A stretch of DNA of 64,000 nucleotides from Paracoccus aminovorans. GTDB lineage: Bacteria > Pseudomonadota > Alphaproteobacteria > Rhodobacterales > Rhodobacteraceae. A program made the position numbers and the translations under genes. The stretch lies in assembly GCF_900005615.1 (NCBI RefSeq), contig NZ_LN832559.1:1952837-2016836 (forward strand), in the 5' to 3' direction. The notes below the pieces were generated by a model, which ran no database searches, had not been told where the DNA came from, and saw only the letters and a list, made by a program, of their open reading frames with translations. This document shows, piece by piece, positions 9,717-18,135 of this stretch. Within the stretch, counting starts at the first letter, position 1. Each line of letters begins with the position of its first letter.

Positions 9717-10361
9717 ATGTCCGGCTATTCCCGCACCCCCCGCCTGCTGAAAGGCGCCATCGTCGCCTTCCGCCCGCCGGTGCCGATCCCCGAGGTGATC
9801 CCGTTTCAGATCAACCCCGAAAGCCTGCAACGCACCATCGAGGCCAATGCCGCCGAGGGCGAGGGCGGCGCCGACGGCTTCCGCCTGGCCGGCGCGCCGA
9901 AAGAGGTGATCAAGGTCGAGGCGGTGCTGGACGCCGCCGACGACCTGGAACAGGGCCGGGCCGAGGATCTGGGCCTGCACCCGCGGCTCGCGCAGCTGGA
10001 AACGCTGCTCTACCCCGCCGCCTCGACCGTGATCGCCAATGCGGTGCTGCTGCGGCTGGGCACGGTCGAGATCCTGCCCGCGACCGGCCCCTTCACCGTC
10101 TTCATCTGGGGCAAGACCCGCATCCTGCCGGTGCGGCTGAAATCGCTCTCGATCACCGAAGAGGCCTATGACCCGAAGCTGAACCCGATCCGGGCCAAGG
10201 TCTCGATGGACCTGAACGTGCTCAGCTATTCGGATCTGGAAAGCAGCCATCCCGGCTATGCCATGTTCCTGAGCCACCAGCTGGTCAAGGAAACCATGGC
10301 GCAGGTCGGGCGCGTCAACTCGCTGGGCTCGGTGCTGGGCTCGGACGTGAAAATCATGTGA
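9717..10361 (+). CDS. Contractile-injection-system tube/hub adaptor protein (Afp7-like)
   Basis: The 214-residue product contains VIPFQINPESLQRTIEAN, the 'F.iNPe.l.r' signature of the N-terminal domain of CIS tube/LysM adaptor proteins. A central DAADDLEQG segment follows, then a beta-rich C-terminal half (PFTVFIWGKTRILPVRLKSL, SITEEAYDPKLNPIRAKV). Such proteins connect the inner tube to the baseplate hub and usually precede a LysM or gpX-like module. Here that module is probably the separate next gene. The start codon follows the giant gene's stop directly with no gap, so the two are likely translated from one message. The family call rests on motif and gene order. Confidence 0.85.
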   Translation: MSGYSRTPRLLKGAIVAFRPPVPIPEVIPFQINPESLQRTIEANAAEGEGGADGFRLAGAPKEVIKVEAVLDAADDLEQGRAEDLGLHPRLAQLETLLYPAASTVIANAVLLRLGTVEILPATGPFTVFIWGKTRILPVRLKSLSITEEAYDPKLNPIRAKVSMDLNVLSYSDLESSHPGYAMFLSHQLVKETMAQVGRVNSLGSVLGSDVKIM

Positions 10362-10368
10362 GGGCACC

Positions 10369-10656
10369 ATGATCGACCGCAATTCCCGCTATGCCAAGTC
10401 CGCCGTCCTGCATCTGACCGATGCCGAGGGGCGGGAGATCGCCTATCTGGACCGCCGCATCATCCCCGACAGCCCGCGCATCGCCGCCCGCATCGCGGTC
10501 GAGGACGGCGACCGCCTGGACCTGATCGCGCATCGCGCCTATGGCGACGCGCGGCAGTCCTGGCGGGTGATGGACGCCAATCCCGACCCCGAGCCGCTGA
10601 CCCTGGCCGACACCCCCGGCCGGCGCCTGGGCCTGACCCAACCGGGCGAGGCCTGA
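10369..10656 (+). CDS. LysM-like (gpX-type) baseplate hub protein
   Basis: This 95-residue protein contains the LysM-like block VEDGDRLDLIAHRAYGDA followed by SWRVMDANPDPEPLTLADTPGRRL. This fits the 'gD.LD.IA...yGd...w..i.daN' pattern of tail protein X and of the LysM part of Afp7-like adaptors. Small LysM-like proteins sit at the tube-hub junction of contractile tails. It starts 8 bp after the adaptor gene and ends 2 bp before the gpD-like gene. Splitting the LysM module from the adaptor into its own gene is common in eCIS loci of this layout. Localisation in the hub is inferred from homology. Confidence 0.85.
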   Translation: MIDRNSRYAKSAVLHLTDAEGREIAYLDRRIIPDSPRIAARIAVEDGDRLDLIAHRAYGDARQSWRVMDANPDPEPLTLADTPGRRLGLTQPGEA

Positions 10657-10657
10657 C

Positions 10658-11800
10658 ATGCTGCAGGAACTCATCGGCGTCCGCCTGACATTGCTCGCCG
10701 GCCAGGGCATTCCCCGCCCGCTGCCGGCCGAGTTGATGGAGCGTTTCGTCTCGGCCGAGGTGGCGATCTCGGACCGCGAGGTCTCGGGGTTCGAGGTGGT
10801 CTTCGACGCCATCCGCTCGCCCATGCTGGCCGGGCTGTTTCCGATCATGGCGGAACCGGGGCTGAAGGCCGGATCGCGCATCGTGCTGACGGCCGTCATG
10901 GGCCTGTTCCCGGCGGTGCTGATGGACGGCATCGTCGAGACGGCCGAATTCAAGCCCTCGCAGGGCCAGGGCCCGGCGAAGTTGCATCTGCGCGGCAAGG
11001 ACCTGAGCTTCGTCATGGACCGCGAGGAGCATGAACAGACCCATCCCGCCCAGGGCCCGGGCGAGATCGCGACCATGATCCTGATGCGCTACATGCAATA
11101 TGGCATCGCGCCCCTGGTCATCCCGCCGATGAGCGCCGACCGGCCCAGCCCGACCGAGCGGGTGCCGATGCAGCGCGGCACCGATTTCGCCTATCTCAAG
11201 GACCTGGCGGCGGCGCATGACCGCATCTTCACCATCATCCCGGGGCCGATCCCGCTGACCTCGACCGGCTATTGGGGACCCCCGCCGCGCATCGGCCTGC
11301 CGCAGCGGGCGATCACCACCGACATGGGGCCGGACAGCAACGTCTCGGGGCTCAGCTTCGAGAACGCGGCGGGCGGCGCGGCCGAGGTCCAAGGCCAGGT
11401 GCAGGACCCCGCGACCGGGCAGACCATGCCGGTGCGCTCGACCATGGCGCTGCGCCCGCCTCTGGCGGCGCAGCCCTCGATCGCCAATCGGACGACGGTC
11501 AGGACGAACCTGTTCCAGACCGAGGGCGCGCCCTCGGCCGCGCAGGCCATGGGTCAGGCGCAGGCGCAATCGGATGCCACGACCGACACGGTCAAGGTCA
11601 CGGGCGATCTGGACACCGCGCGCTACGGCGCCATCCTGGCCCCGCGCGGGCTGGTCGGGTTGCGCGGCGCCGGGCTGGACCACGACGGGCTCTATTACGT
11701 GCAAAGCGTGGTCCACAAGATTTCACGCGGCGCGTGGACCCAATCCTTCACCCTGAACCGGGAGGGCACGGGCACCACCGTGCCGATGGTGCTGCCATGA
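10658..11800 (+). CDS. Phage late-control gpD / gp27-like hub protein (Afp8 N-terminal part)
   Basis: The product is 380 residues. Its content and order fit the gpD/gp27 hub family: SAEVAISDREVSGFEVVFDA, then a domain with LHLRGKDLSFVMDREEHEQTHP, a PMQRGTDFAYLKDLAAAHDRIFTI block and a C-terminal GLDHDGLYYVQSVVHKISRG strand pair. These proteins form the trimeric hub on which the spike sits. In Afp/PVC, hub and spike are one VgrG-like polypeptide (Afp8), but here the spike OB-fold is the next gene, as in phage P2 and many environmental eCIS. The downstream start overlaps its stop by 4 bp. Confidence 0.88.
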   Translation: MLQELIGVRLTLLAGQGIPRPLPAELMERFVSAEVAISDREVSGFEVVFDAIRSPMLAGLFPIMAEPGLKAGSRIVLTAVMGLFPAVLMDGIVETAEFKPSQGQGPAKLHLRGKDLSFVMDREEHEQTHPAQGPGEIATMILMRYMQYGIAPLVIPPMSADRPSPTERVPMQRGTDFAYLKDLAAAHDRIFTIIPGPIPLTSTGYWGPPPRIGLPQRAITTDMGPDSNVSGLSFENAAGGAAEVQGQVQDPATGQTMPVRSTMALRPPLAAQPSIANRTTVRTNLFQTEGAPSAAQAMGQAQAQSDATTDTVKVTGDLDTARYGAILAPRGLVGLRGAGLDHDGLYYVQSVVHKISRGAWTQSFTLNREGTGTTVPMVLP

Positions 11801-12294
11801 CCGACCAGACGACGCGGCAAGGCTATTTCGGCAAGTATCGCGGCACGGTGTCGAACAATACCGATCCGATGCAGCGCGGCCGGGTGCAGGTGCAGGTGCC
11901 CGCTGTCTATGGCACCAATACGCTGAACTGGGCCCTGCCCTCGGTGCCCTTCGCCGGGCCGAGCGTGGGCTTCTACCTGATCCCGCCGGTGGGCGCGAAT
12001 ATCTGGGTCGAGTTCGAGGGCGGCAATATCGACGCCCCGATCTGGTCCGGCTGCTTCTGGGGCGAGGGCGAATGCCCCGGCCAGACCCCCATGGTCAAGA
12101 TCATCAAGACCCAGGCCGCGACCATCACCCTAGACGAGGTGAACGCCTCGGCGCCGGTGGTGATCGAGACCCAAGCCGGCGACCGCATCACCATCACCGC
12201 CCAGGGGGTCACGGTGGAAAGCGCCTCGGGCGCCAAGGTGGAACTCTCGGGCCCCAAGGTCAGCGTCAACTCCGGCGCATTGGAGGTGATGTGA
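11797..12294 (+). CDS. Baseplate spike protein, gp5/gpV OB-fold type
   Basis: This 165-residue protein has a clear gp5/VgrG-like OB-fold: YFGKYRGTVSNNTDPMQRGR, VQVQVPAVYG and NIWVEFEGGNIDAPIWSGCF. It is followed by a short C-terminal repeat region (ITLDEVNAS, VVIETQAGDRITITAQGV, VELSGPKVSVN) that should wind into a short triple-stranded beta spike. The family trimerises to form the membrane-piercing needle of contractile systems. It overlaps the hub gene (ATGA) and the PAAR-like gene, so hub, spike and tip are encoded consecutively. The spike repeat region is only about 60 residues, so the needle would be short. Confidence 0.9.
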   Translation: MTDQTTRQGYFGKYRGTVSNNTDPMQRGRVQVQVPAVYGTNTLNWALPSVPFAGPSVGFYLIPPVGANIWVEFEGGNIDAPIWSGCFWGEGECPGQTPMVKIIKTQAATITLDEVNASAPVVIETQAGDRITITAQGVTVESASGAKVELSGPKVSVNSGALEVM

Positions 12295-12617
12295 TGACGA
12301 ACCTTCTGCATATGGGCGGGACGGTGATGTGCCCGCATGGCGGCCAGGCGCAGCCGGGCAGCAGCTCGGCCCGGGTGAAGCTGGGCGGCCAGCCGGCGGT
12401 GACGGTGGCGCACAGCATGACCGTCGCCGGCTGTCCCTTCACCACCAGCACGCCCCAGCCCTGCACGCAGGTGCAATGGACCACGCCCGCCACCCGCGTC
12501 ACCATCGAGGGCAGCCCGGCGCTGCTGTCGTCCTCGGGCGGCATCTGCATCGGCGCGGCCGGCCCTACCGGGCCGCCGCAGGTGGCGGCCAGCCAGGTCA
12601 GGGTGACGGGACAATGA
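12294..12617 (+). CDS. PAAR-like spike tip protein
   Basis: The 107-residue product has the PAAR/DUF4280-like arrangement: HMGGTVMCPHGGQAQPGSSS at the start, a central AHSMTVAGCPFTTSTPQPC and a terminal SSSGGICIGAAGPTGPPQV. Four Cys and three His are spaced as expected for a metal-binding conical tip. PAAR proteins sharpen the VgrG/gp5 spike and can carry effectors. This one has no extra domain. The ATG shares one base with the spike gene's stop, and its own stop overlaps the gp25 gene by 4 bp. Confidence 0.88.
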   Translation: MTNLLHMGGTVMCPHGGQAQPGSSSARVKLGGQPAVTVAHSMTVAGCPFTTSTPQPCTQVQWTTPATRVTIEGSPALLSSSGGICIGAAGPTGPPQVAASQVRVTGQ

Positions 12618-12976
12618 GCTGGCTTTCCGCACCCTACCGCATCGACGGCACCGGCCGCAGCGCCATGACGGACGACCCGCGCCGCCACGCCCGCGACCTG
12701 ATCGAGGCGGTGCTGTTCACCGCCCCGGGCGAGCGGGTGAACCGGCCCGATTTCGGCTCGGGCATCCTCGACATGGTCTTCGACACCAACAACGAGGCGC
12801 TGGAGACGGCGGCGGATTTCCTGATCCAGTCGGCGATCCAGAAGCACCTGTCCGAGATCCTGACCGTCTCGCAGCTGTCGCTGCGCCGCGACGAGGGCAT
12901 GCTGGAAATCACCCTGTCCTATGTCCTGCGCGAGACCGGCGAGCCGGTCAGCGACAGCTTCCGGCGCGAGGTCTAG
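12614..12976 (+). CDS. gp25/gpW lysozyme-like baseplate wedge protein (Afp9-like)
   Basis: This 120-residue protein shows the gp25 pattern: the IEAVLFTAPGERVNRPDFGSG loop, where the family has 'Lltp.GeR..rP.fG', then a long helix AADFLIQSAIQKHLSEILTV and a final beta hairpin MLEITLSYVLRETGE. In T4, R-type pyocins and eCIS, gp25 is a conserved wedge protein that ties the sheath to the baseplate. Length matches the family (about 110-140). It overlaps the PAAR gene by 4 bp and precedes the first J-type gene by 3 bp. Confidence 0.92.
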   Translation: MSWLSAPYRIDGTGRSAMTDDPRRHARDLIEAVLFTAPGERVNRPDFGSGILDMVFDTNNEALETAADFLIQSAIQKHLSEILTVSQLSLRRDEGMLEITLSYVLRETGEPVSDSFRREV

Positions 12977-12979
12977 GCC

Positions 12980-15481
12980 ATGGCACGCAGCGAAAGCTTC
13001 CTCGACGAGCGGCGCGAAAGACTGGCGGCATCGCCCGCGCGGGTGAACGGCATCGCCGGGATCGAGGTCGATCCGGCCGACATGACCCGCCTCACGCTGC
13101 GCTTCGTCCACCCGCTGCCCGGCCAGCCGAACGGCCGCCCGGCGGGGCCGGCGCTGAAACCCTTCGACCTGTTGATCGAGGGCGGCGACCGCATCCGGGG
13201 CATCGGCGTCGTCGACGCCGTGGCCAGCGGGCGCGACCTGGCGCTGCGGGTGAACCGGGCCGGCGATTTCTCGGCCTATACGCTGCGCATCCGCGACGGG
13301 CTGGCGGGATGGGACCCGATCCTGCGCGAGATCCGCTTCGCCTTCCGCCTGCATTGCGACAGCGGCGATTGCGCGTCCCCCGCGGCGCCCCCGCCCGATC
13401 CGGCGCCTGCGCCGCAGATCGATTATCTGGCACGCGACTATGACAGCTATCGCCGGATGATGCTGGACCGCATGGCGGTCGGCGTCCCCGACTGGACCGA
13501 ACGCAACCCGGCCGATACCGGCGTGGCGCTGGTCGAATGGCTGGCCTATCTGGGCGACGGGCTCAGCTATCTGCTGGACCATGCCGGCACCGAATACGCG
13601 CTGGAAACGGCGCGGCTGCGGGTCTCGGCGGCGCGGCACGCGCGGCTGGTCGGCTACCGCATGCACAACGGCGCCAGCGCCCGGGCGCTGGCGCAGGTCA
13701 GGCTGGCGCCGGGGGTGGACCGGCTGGACCTGCCGCGCGCGGGCCTGGCCTTCCTGACCCGGCCCGACGCCGGGGACCAGGCGGTGATCCAGCTGGCGCA
13801 GGCCCAGGCGGCGGTCGAATCCGGCGCCGTGGCCTTCGAGCCGCTGGCGCCCGCCGTCCTGCATGCCGCCCATGACCGCATCGCGCTGCACCATTGGGGC
13901 GATCCGCAGGCGATGCTGGCGGCGGGCACGACCTTCTGCGACCTGCGCGACCCGGATCGCGCGCTGAAGCTGGCAGTGGGCGACCTGCTGGTGCTGATGC
14001 AGGCCCGCGACCCGGTGACGGGCCGGGTCGACGACGCCGATCCCGCGCAGCGCCAGGCCGTGCGGCTGGCCGGGCCGCCCGAGATGATCGAGGACCCGCT
14101 GGAGCCGGTGCCGCCCCCCGGCGGCGGCGCGGCGGTGCCATTGCGGGTCTGGCGCATCCGCTGGGACGCCGCCGATGCGCTGCGCTTCGATCTGCACATC
14201 GGCGCGGCGGCTGGGGGGCCGATGGCGCTGGCGCTGGGCAATATGGTGCCGGCGGACCACGGCTTTACCCTGACCGACCCGGCGACCGACCAGCCCTTGG
14301 CCGAACCGCTGGGCGTCGCGCCCGACGTGACCGACCCCGAGGCGCCGCCCGCCCCCGGCGCCCCGGACGAGCCGAAGGCGCGGCTTTCCGACCTGGACCG
14401 GCCGCGCCCGTTCCGGCCCCGGCTGTCGCGCCGCGACCTCAGCTTCGCCATGCCGCCCGAGATCGGCGCCACCGGCCCCGCCGCGGCGCTGATGCAGGTC
14501 GATCCGGCCCGGGCGGTGGCGCAGATCAGCCTGCGCTCGACGCGCGAGGCGGACCCCTGGCGGCCCGAGCCGGACCTGCTGGGCCAGCCCGCCGACGCCC
14601 TGCGCTTCGTACCGGAGGTCGAGGCCGACGGCACCACCCGGTTGCGCTTTGCCAGCCCCGGCATCGGCAACGGCAAGGTGCCGCTGCCTGGCGACGCCTT
14701 TACCGCCAGCTATCGCATCGGCCAGGGCCGGGCCGGCAATATCGGCGCCGGCGCCCTGGCGCGCATCGCCGTCTCTGGCGCGGCGGCGGGCCATGTCGTG
14801 GGCGTCTGGAACCCGCTGCCGGCGCAGGGCGGCACCGCACGCGAGACCGTGGCCGAGACCCGCCAGCGCGCTCCGGTCAGCTTTCACCAGCAGCGCCGGG
14901 CGGTGACGCTGGCCGATTACGAGGCGCTGCTGAACGCGCATCCCCAGGTCCAGCGCGCCACCGCCCGCAAGCGCTGGCTGGGCGGCTGGGCGGCGATCTT
15001 CCTGACCGTGGACCGGGTCGCCGGACTGCCGGTGGACGACGGCTTTCGCCAGATGCTGCTCGACTATCTGGAACCCTATCGGATGATGGGCCACGACCTG
15101 GCGGTGGATGCGCCGATCCTGGTGCCGCTGCAGATCGCGATCCGCGCCTGCGCCGCGCCCGACGCTTTCGCCGACAAGGTGGCGCAGGCGCTGGCCGCCC
15201 GCTTCTCGGCCGGGCTGACCGAGGACGGGCGGCGCGGCTTCTTCCATCCCGACAACGTCAGCTTCGGCAGCCGCATCTATCTGAGCCATATCTACCGCGC
15301 CGCGCTGGAGGTGCCGGGGGTCGCGGACCTGCGCGTCACCGCCTTCGGCCGCGCCGGCCAGCCCGACGCCAGCGCCGAGGGCGTGCTGGACTTCGGCCCG
15401 CGCGAGATCCCGGTGCTGTCGAACGACCCGAACCGCCCCGGCGAGGGCCGGCTGACCATCGAGACAGGGGGTGGCCGATGA
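12980..15481 (+). CDS. Large baseplate J-like assembly protein (Afp11-type), first copy
   Basis: The product is 833 residues. An N-terminal module of about 130 residues rich in beta strands leads into IDYLARDYDSYRRMMLDRMA and NPADTGVALVEWLAYLGD, the opening typical of 'putative baseplate assembly protein' sequences. A long insert (about 350-500) has Pro-rich linkers. The C-terminal part (RRAVTLADYEALLNAHPQVQ, ... VDAPILVPLQIAIRACAAP) is the J-type wedge core. Such proteins form the baseplate wedge ring equivalent to T4 gp6. The stop overlaps the next ATG, and both neighbours are wedge proteins. Residue ranges are approximate. Confidence 0.88.
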   Translation: MARSESFLDERRERLAASPARVNGIAGIEVDPADMTRLTLRFVHPLPGQPNGRPAGPALKPFDLLIEGGDRIRGIGVVDAVASGRDLALRVNRAGDFSAYTLRIRDGLAGWDPILREIRFAFRLHCDSGDCASPAAPPPDPAPAPQIDYLARDYDSYRRMMLDRMAVGVPDWTERNPADTGVALVEWLAYLGDGLSYLLDHAGTEYALETARLRVSAARHARLVGYRMHNGASARALAQVRLAPGVDRLDLPRAGLAFLTRPDAGDQAVIQLAQAQAAVESGAVAFEPLAPAVLHAAHDRIALHHWGDPQAMLAAGTTFCDLRDPDRALKLAVGDLLVLMQARDPVTGRVDDADPAQRQAVRLAGPPEMIEDPLEPVPPPGGGAAVPLRVWRIRWDAADALRFDLHIGAAAGGPMALALGNMVPADHGFTLTDPATDQPLAEPLGVAPDVTDPEAPPAPGAPDEPKARLSDLDRPRPFRPRLSRRDLSFAMPPEIGATGPAAALMQVDPARAVAQISLRSTREADPWRPEPDLLGQPADALRFVPEVEADGTTRLRFASPGIGNGKVPLPGDAFTASYRIGQGRAGNIGAGALARIAVSGAAAGHVVGVWNPLPAQGGTARETVAETRQRAPVSFHQQRRAVTLADYEALLNAHPQVQRATARKRWLGGWAAIFLTVDRVAGLPVDDGFRQMLLDYLEPYRMMGHDLAVDAPILVPLQIAIRACAAPDAFADKVAQALAARFSAGLTEDGRRGFFHPDNVSFGSRIYLSHIYRAALEVPGVADLRVTAFGRAGQPDASAEGVLDFGPREIPVLSNDPNRPGEGRLTIETGGGR

Positions 15482-18135
15482 CCGCGAAACCGACGCCGCA
15501 AGCGATCCTGAACCGCGCCGGCCTGCCCAGCCTGCGCGCCCGCGCCGGCACCCATGCCGATTTCCTGGAATCGCTGCGCCGCGGGCTGGCCGACGCCAAC
15601 CGCCCCGGCCTGTCGGAGCTGCAAAGCCGCGACGGCGACGATTTCACGCTGGGGCTGTTCGATGCCTGGGCGGCGGTGCTCGACACGCTGACCTTCTATG
15701 CCGAGCGGCAGGCGAACGAGGCTTACCTGCGCACCGCCACCCGCCGCGACAGCATCCGCGCCCATGCCCGGCTGATCGGCTATGAGCTGGCGCCGGCCAA
15801 GGCGGCCTCGGTGCATCTGGCCTTCGAGGCGCAGCCGCATGACGCGCCCGAGGCGACGCTGGAATACCCGTCGGGGTTGCAGGTGCGCTCGATCCCGCGC
15901 GACGGGCAGCTGCCGCAGCTTTTCGAGACGGTCGAGCCGCTGTCCGCGCGGGCCGAGTGGAACGCCATGCGCCCGCTGATGGCCTGGCCGCAGGTGCTGA
16001 CCCGCGACGCCGAGGAAATCCAGCTGACCGCCGCCGCGCCGCGCCTGAACCGGGGCGATCCCTTGCTGCTGATGCAGGGCGACGTGCCGGTGCCGACCGG
16101 GACCGGCAGCGACGCCACCTTCCTGCGCCGGGTGTCGGGGGTCGCGGACGGGTTGGACGGCCGGCGCGTGGTGGCGCTGAAGGCCAATCCGGCCAGCCCC
16201 GCCCCTTATGTGTTTCAGCCCCTGATGCTGGCGCTGTGGTTGCCCGGTACCGCCGTCAGCACGCTGAGCCTGGTCGCCACGCTGGCCGGCCATGCCTGGT
16301 CGGTGGCAACGCTGGCCGGGGCCAGCAATGCACAGGGCCTGTCGCCCGGCCAGGTGCGGCAGGCGGTGCAGGCCTCGGACTTCCGCCCCGAGGGCGAGGT
16401 GCGCCCGCATCTGCTGAAGATCCGCGCCGGCTTCTTCGGCAACAACGCCCCCAGCGGCTTGCTGACCGCGCAGCATCTGAGCGTCAGTTCGCCCGGCTAT
16501 ATCACCGATACCGCGACGGCGGTGGGCGGCACGCCGCCCGGAAACCGCGCCTGGCTTTATCTCGACCGGGAATATCCCGAAATCACCCCCGGCAGAGGCC
16601 TGCTGCTGCGCGACGCCACGCATGAGCTCTGGGTCCGCGTCCATGCCGCCGAGGCGCAGGGGGTCGAGGCCTACGGCCTGACCGCCCGCGTCACCCGGCT
16701 GGAGACCGACGACAAGGGACTGTCGCCGCAAGGCGGCGCGCCGGTGGCGATCTCGGATTTCTCGACGCGCGGCACCACGGCGCTGGCCCTGCCCGAGCCG
16801 CTGGCGCTGTCGGACCTGCCGATCACCGATCCCGTCGGCCAGGCCTCGGGCGCGCTGGGGGCCGACCAGATCGAACTGGGCACGCCCGAGCTGCTGCTCA
16901 AGCCCGGCAAGACCCTGGCCATCACCGGCGAGCGCGCCGATCTGGCCGGTGTCGCCACGACCGAGATCCGGCAGCTGGTGCAGAACGTCATCCTGCAGGA
17001 CCATTCGCTGCTGACGCTGAACCAGCCTCTGGCGCATCGCTATCGCCGCGACACTGTGCGGGTTCTGGGCAACGTGGCGCTGGCGACCCATGGCGAGACG
17101 GTGGCCGAGGTTCTGGGCGACGGCGACGCCACCAGGACCTTCCAGAGCTTCACGCTGAAATCCGGGCCGCTGACCCATGTCTCGGCCCGCAATGCGCGCG
17201 GCATGGCGCCGGCGATCGAGCTGCGGGTGAACCGGGTGCGCTGGGACCTGGTCGAGGATTTCCGCGCCTCGGGCCCGCATGACCGGGTCTTCATCCTGCG
17301 CATCGACGAGGACGGCAGCACCCGCGTGGTCTTTGGCGACGGCATCCGCGGCGCGCGCCTGCCGACCGGACAGGGCAATGTCGAGGCGCTCTATCGCCGC
17401 GGGGCCGGGCTGGCCGGCCATCTGGAAGCCGGGCAGCTGTCGCTGCTGGCGACGAAACCCGCCGGGTTGAAGGGGGTTACGAACCCGCTGCCGCCCTCGG
17501 GCGGGGCGGATGCCGAGCGGCTGGAACAGGCGCGGCGTAATGCCCCCATGGGCGTGCTGACGCTGGGCCGCGCGGTGTCGCTGCGCGATTACGAGGATTT
17601 CGCCCGCGGCTTCGCCTCGGTCGCCAAGGCCCGCGCCGATTGGACCTTCGACGGCTTCGCCCGGCCGATCACCATCACCGTGGCGGGACAGGAAGGCGGC
17701 CTGCTGCCCGAGACCGGCGACGACATGCAGAACCTGCGCGCGGCGCTGGCGGCGGCGGGGGAATCCGACCTGCGGGTCTCGGTCCGGAATTACCAGCCGG
17801 TGGGCTTCGGGCTGCGGGCGCGGCTCTTTGCCGACCCGGCCTTCATGCCCGAGGACGTGATCGCCGGCGCCCAGGCGGCGGTGCTGGCGGCCTTCTCCTT
17901 CGACGCGCGCGAACTGGGCCAGGGCGTCAGCCAGGCGCAGGTCATCGCGGCACTGCAATCGGCGCCGGGGGTGCTGGGGGTGGACCTGGACGCGCTCCAT
18001 ACCGGCACGACCGAGGCCCTGCAGCCCCGCCTGGCCGCCGCCGTCGGCCGGCCCGACCTGGCCGGGGCACCGCCGGTCGCGGCCGAGCTTCTGGTGCTGG
18101 ACCCGGCACGCCTGCATCTGGAGGTGGCGGCATGA
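15478..18135 (+). CDS. Large baseplate J-like assembly protein, second copy
   Basis: This 885-residue protein opens with LPSLRARAGTHADFLESLRR and DAWAAVLDTLTFYAERQANE. The conserved AYLRTATRRDSIRAHARLIG segment follows, as in the second of the two J-type assembly proteins common in eCIS loci. The C-terminal third has NAPMGVLTLGRAVSLRDYED and GFASVAKARADWTFDG, the J core. It is a diverged companion of the preceding 833-residue protein, and together they probably build the wedge heterodimer (gp6/gp7 or Afp11/Afp12 roles). The start overlaps the upstream stop by 4 bp, as does the stop with the next gene. Confidence 0.88.
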   Translation: MTAKPTPQAILNRAGLPSLRARAGTHADFLESLRRGLADANRPGLSELQSRDGDDFTLGLFDAWAAVLDTLTFYAERQANEAYLRTATRRDSIRAHARLIGYELAPAKAASVHLAFEAQPHDAPEATLEYPSGLQVRSIPRDGQLPQLFETVEPLSARAEWNAMRPLMAWPQVLTRDAEEIQLTAAAPRLNRGDPLLLMQGDVPVPTGTGSDATFLRRVSGVADGLDGRRVVALKANPASPAPYVFQPLMLALWLPGTAVSTLSLVATLAGHAWSVATLAGASNAQGLSPGQVRQAVQASDFRPEGEVRPHLLKIRAGFFGNNAPSGLLTAQHLSVSSPGYITDTATAVGGTPPGNRAWLYLDREYPEITPGRGLLLRDATHELWVRVHAAEAQGVEAYGLTARVTRLETDDKGLSPQGGAPVAISDFSTRGTTALALPEPLALSDLPITDPVGQASGALGADQIELGTPELLLKPGKTLAITGERADLAGVATTEIRQLVQNVILQDHSLLTLNQPLAHRYRRDTVRVLGNVALATHGETVAEVLGDGDATRTFQSFTLKSGPLTHVSARNARGMAPAIELRVNRVRWDLVEDFRASGPHDRVFILRIDEDGSTRVVFGDGIRGARLPTGQGNVEALYRRGAGLAGHLEAGQLSLLATKPAGLKGVTNPLPPSGGADAERLEQARRNAPMGVLTLGRAVSLRDYEDFARGFASVAKARADWTFDGFARPITITVAGQEGGLLPETGDDMQNLRAALAAAGESDLRVSVRNYQPVGFGLRARLFADPAFMPEDVIAGAQAAVLAAFSFDARELGQGVSQAQVIAALQSAPGVLGVDLDALHTGTTEALQPRLAAAVGRPDLAGAPPVAAELLVLDPARLHLEVAA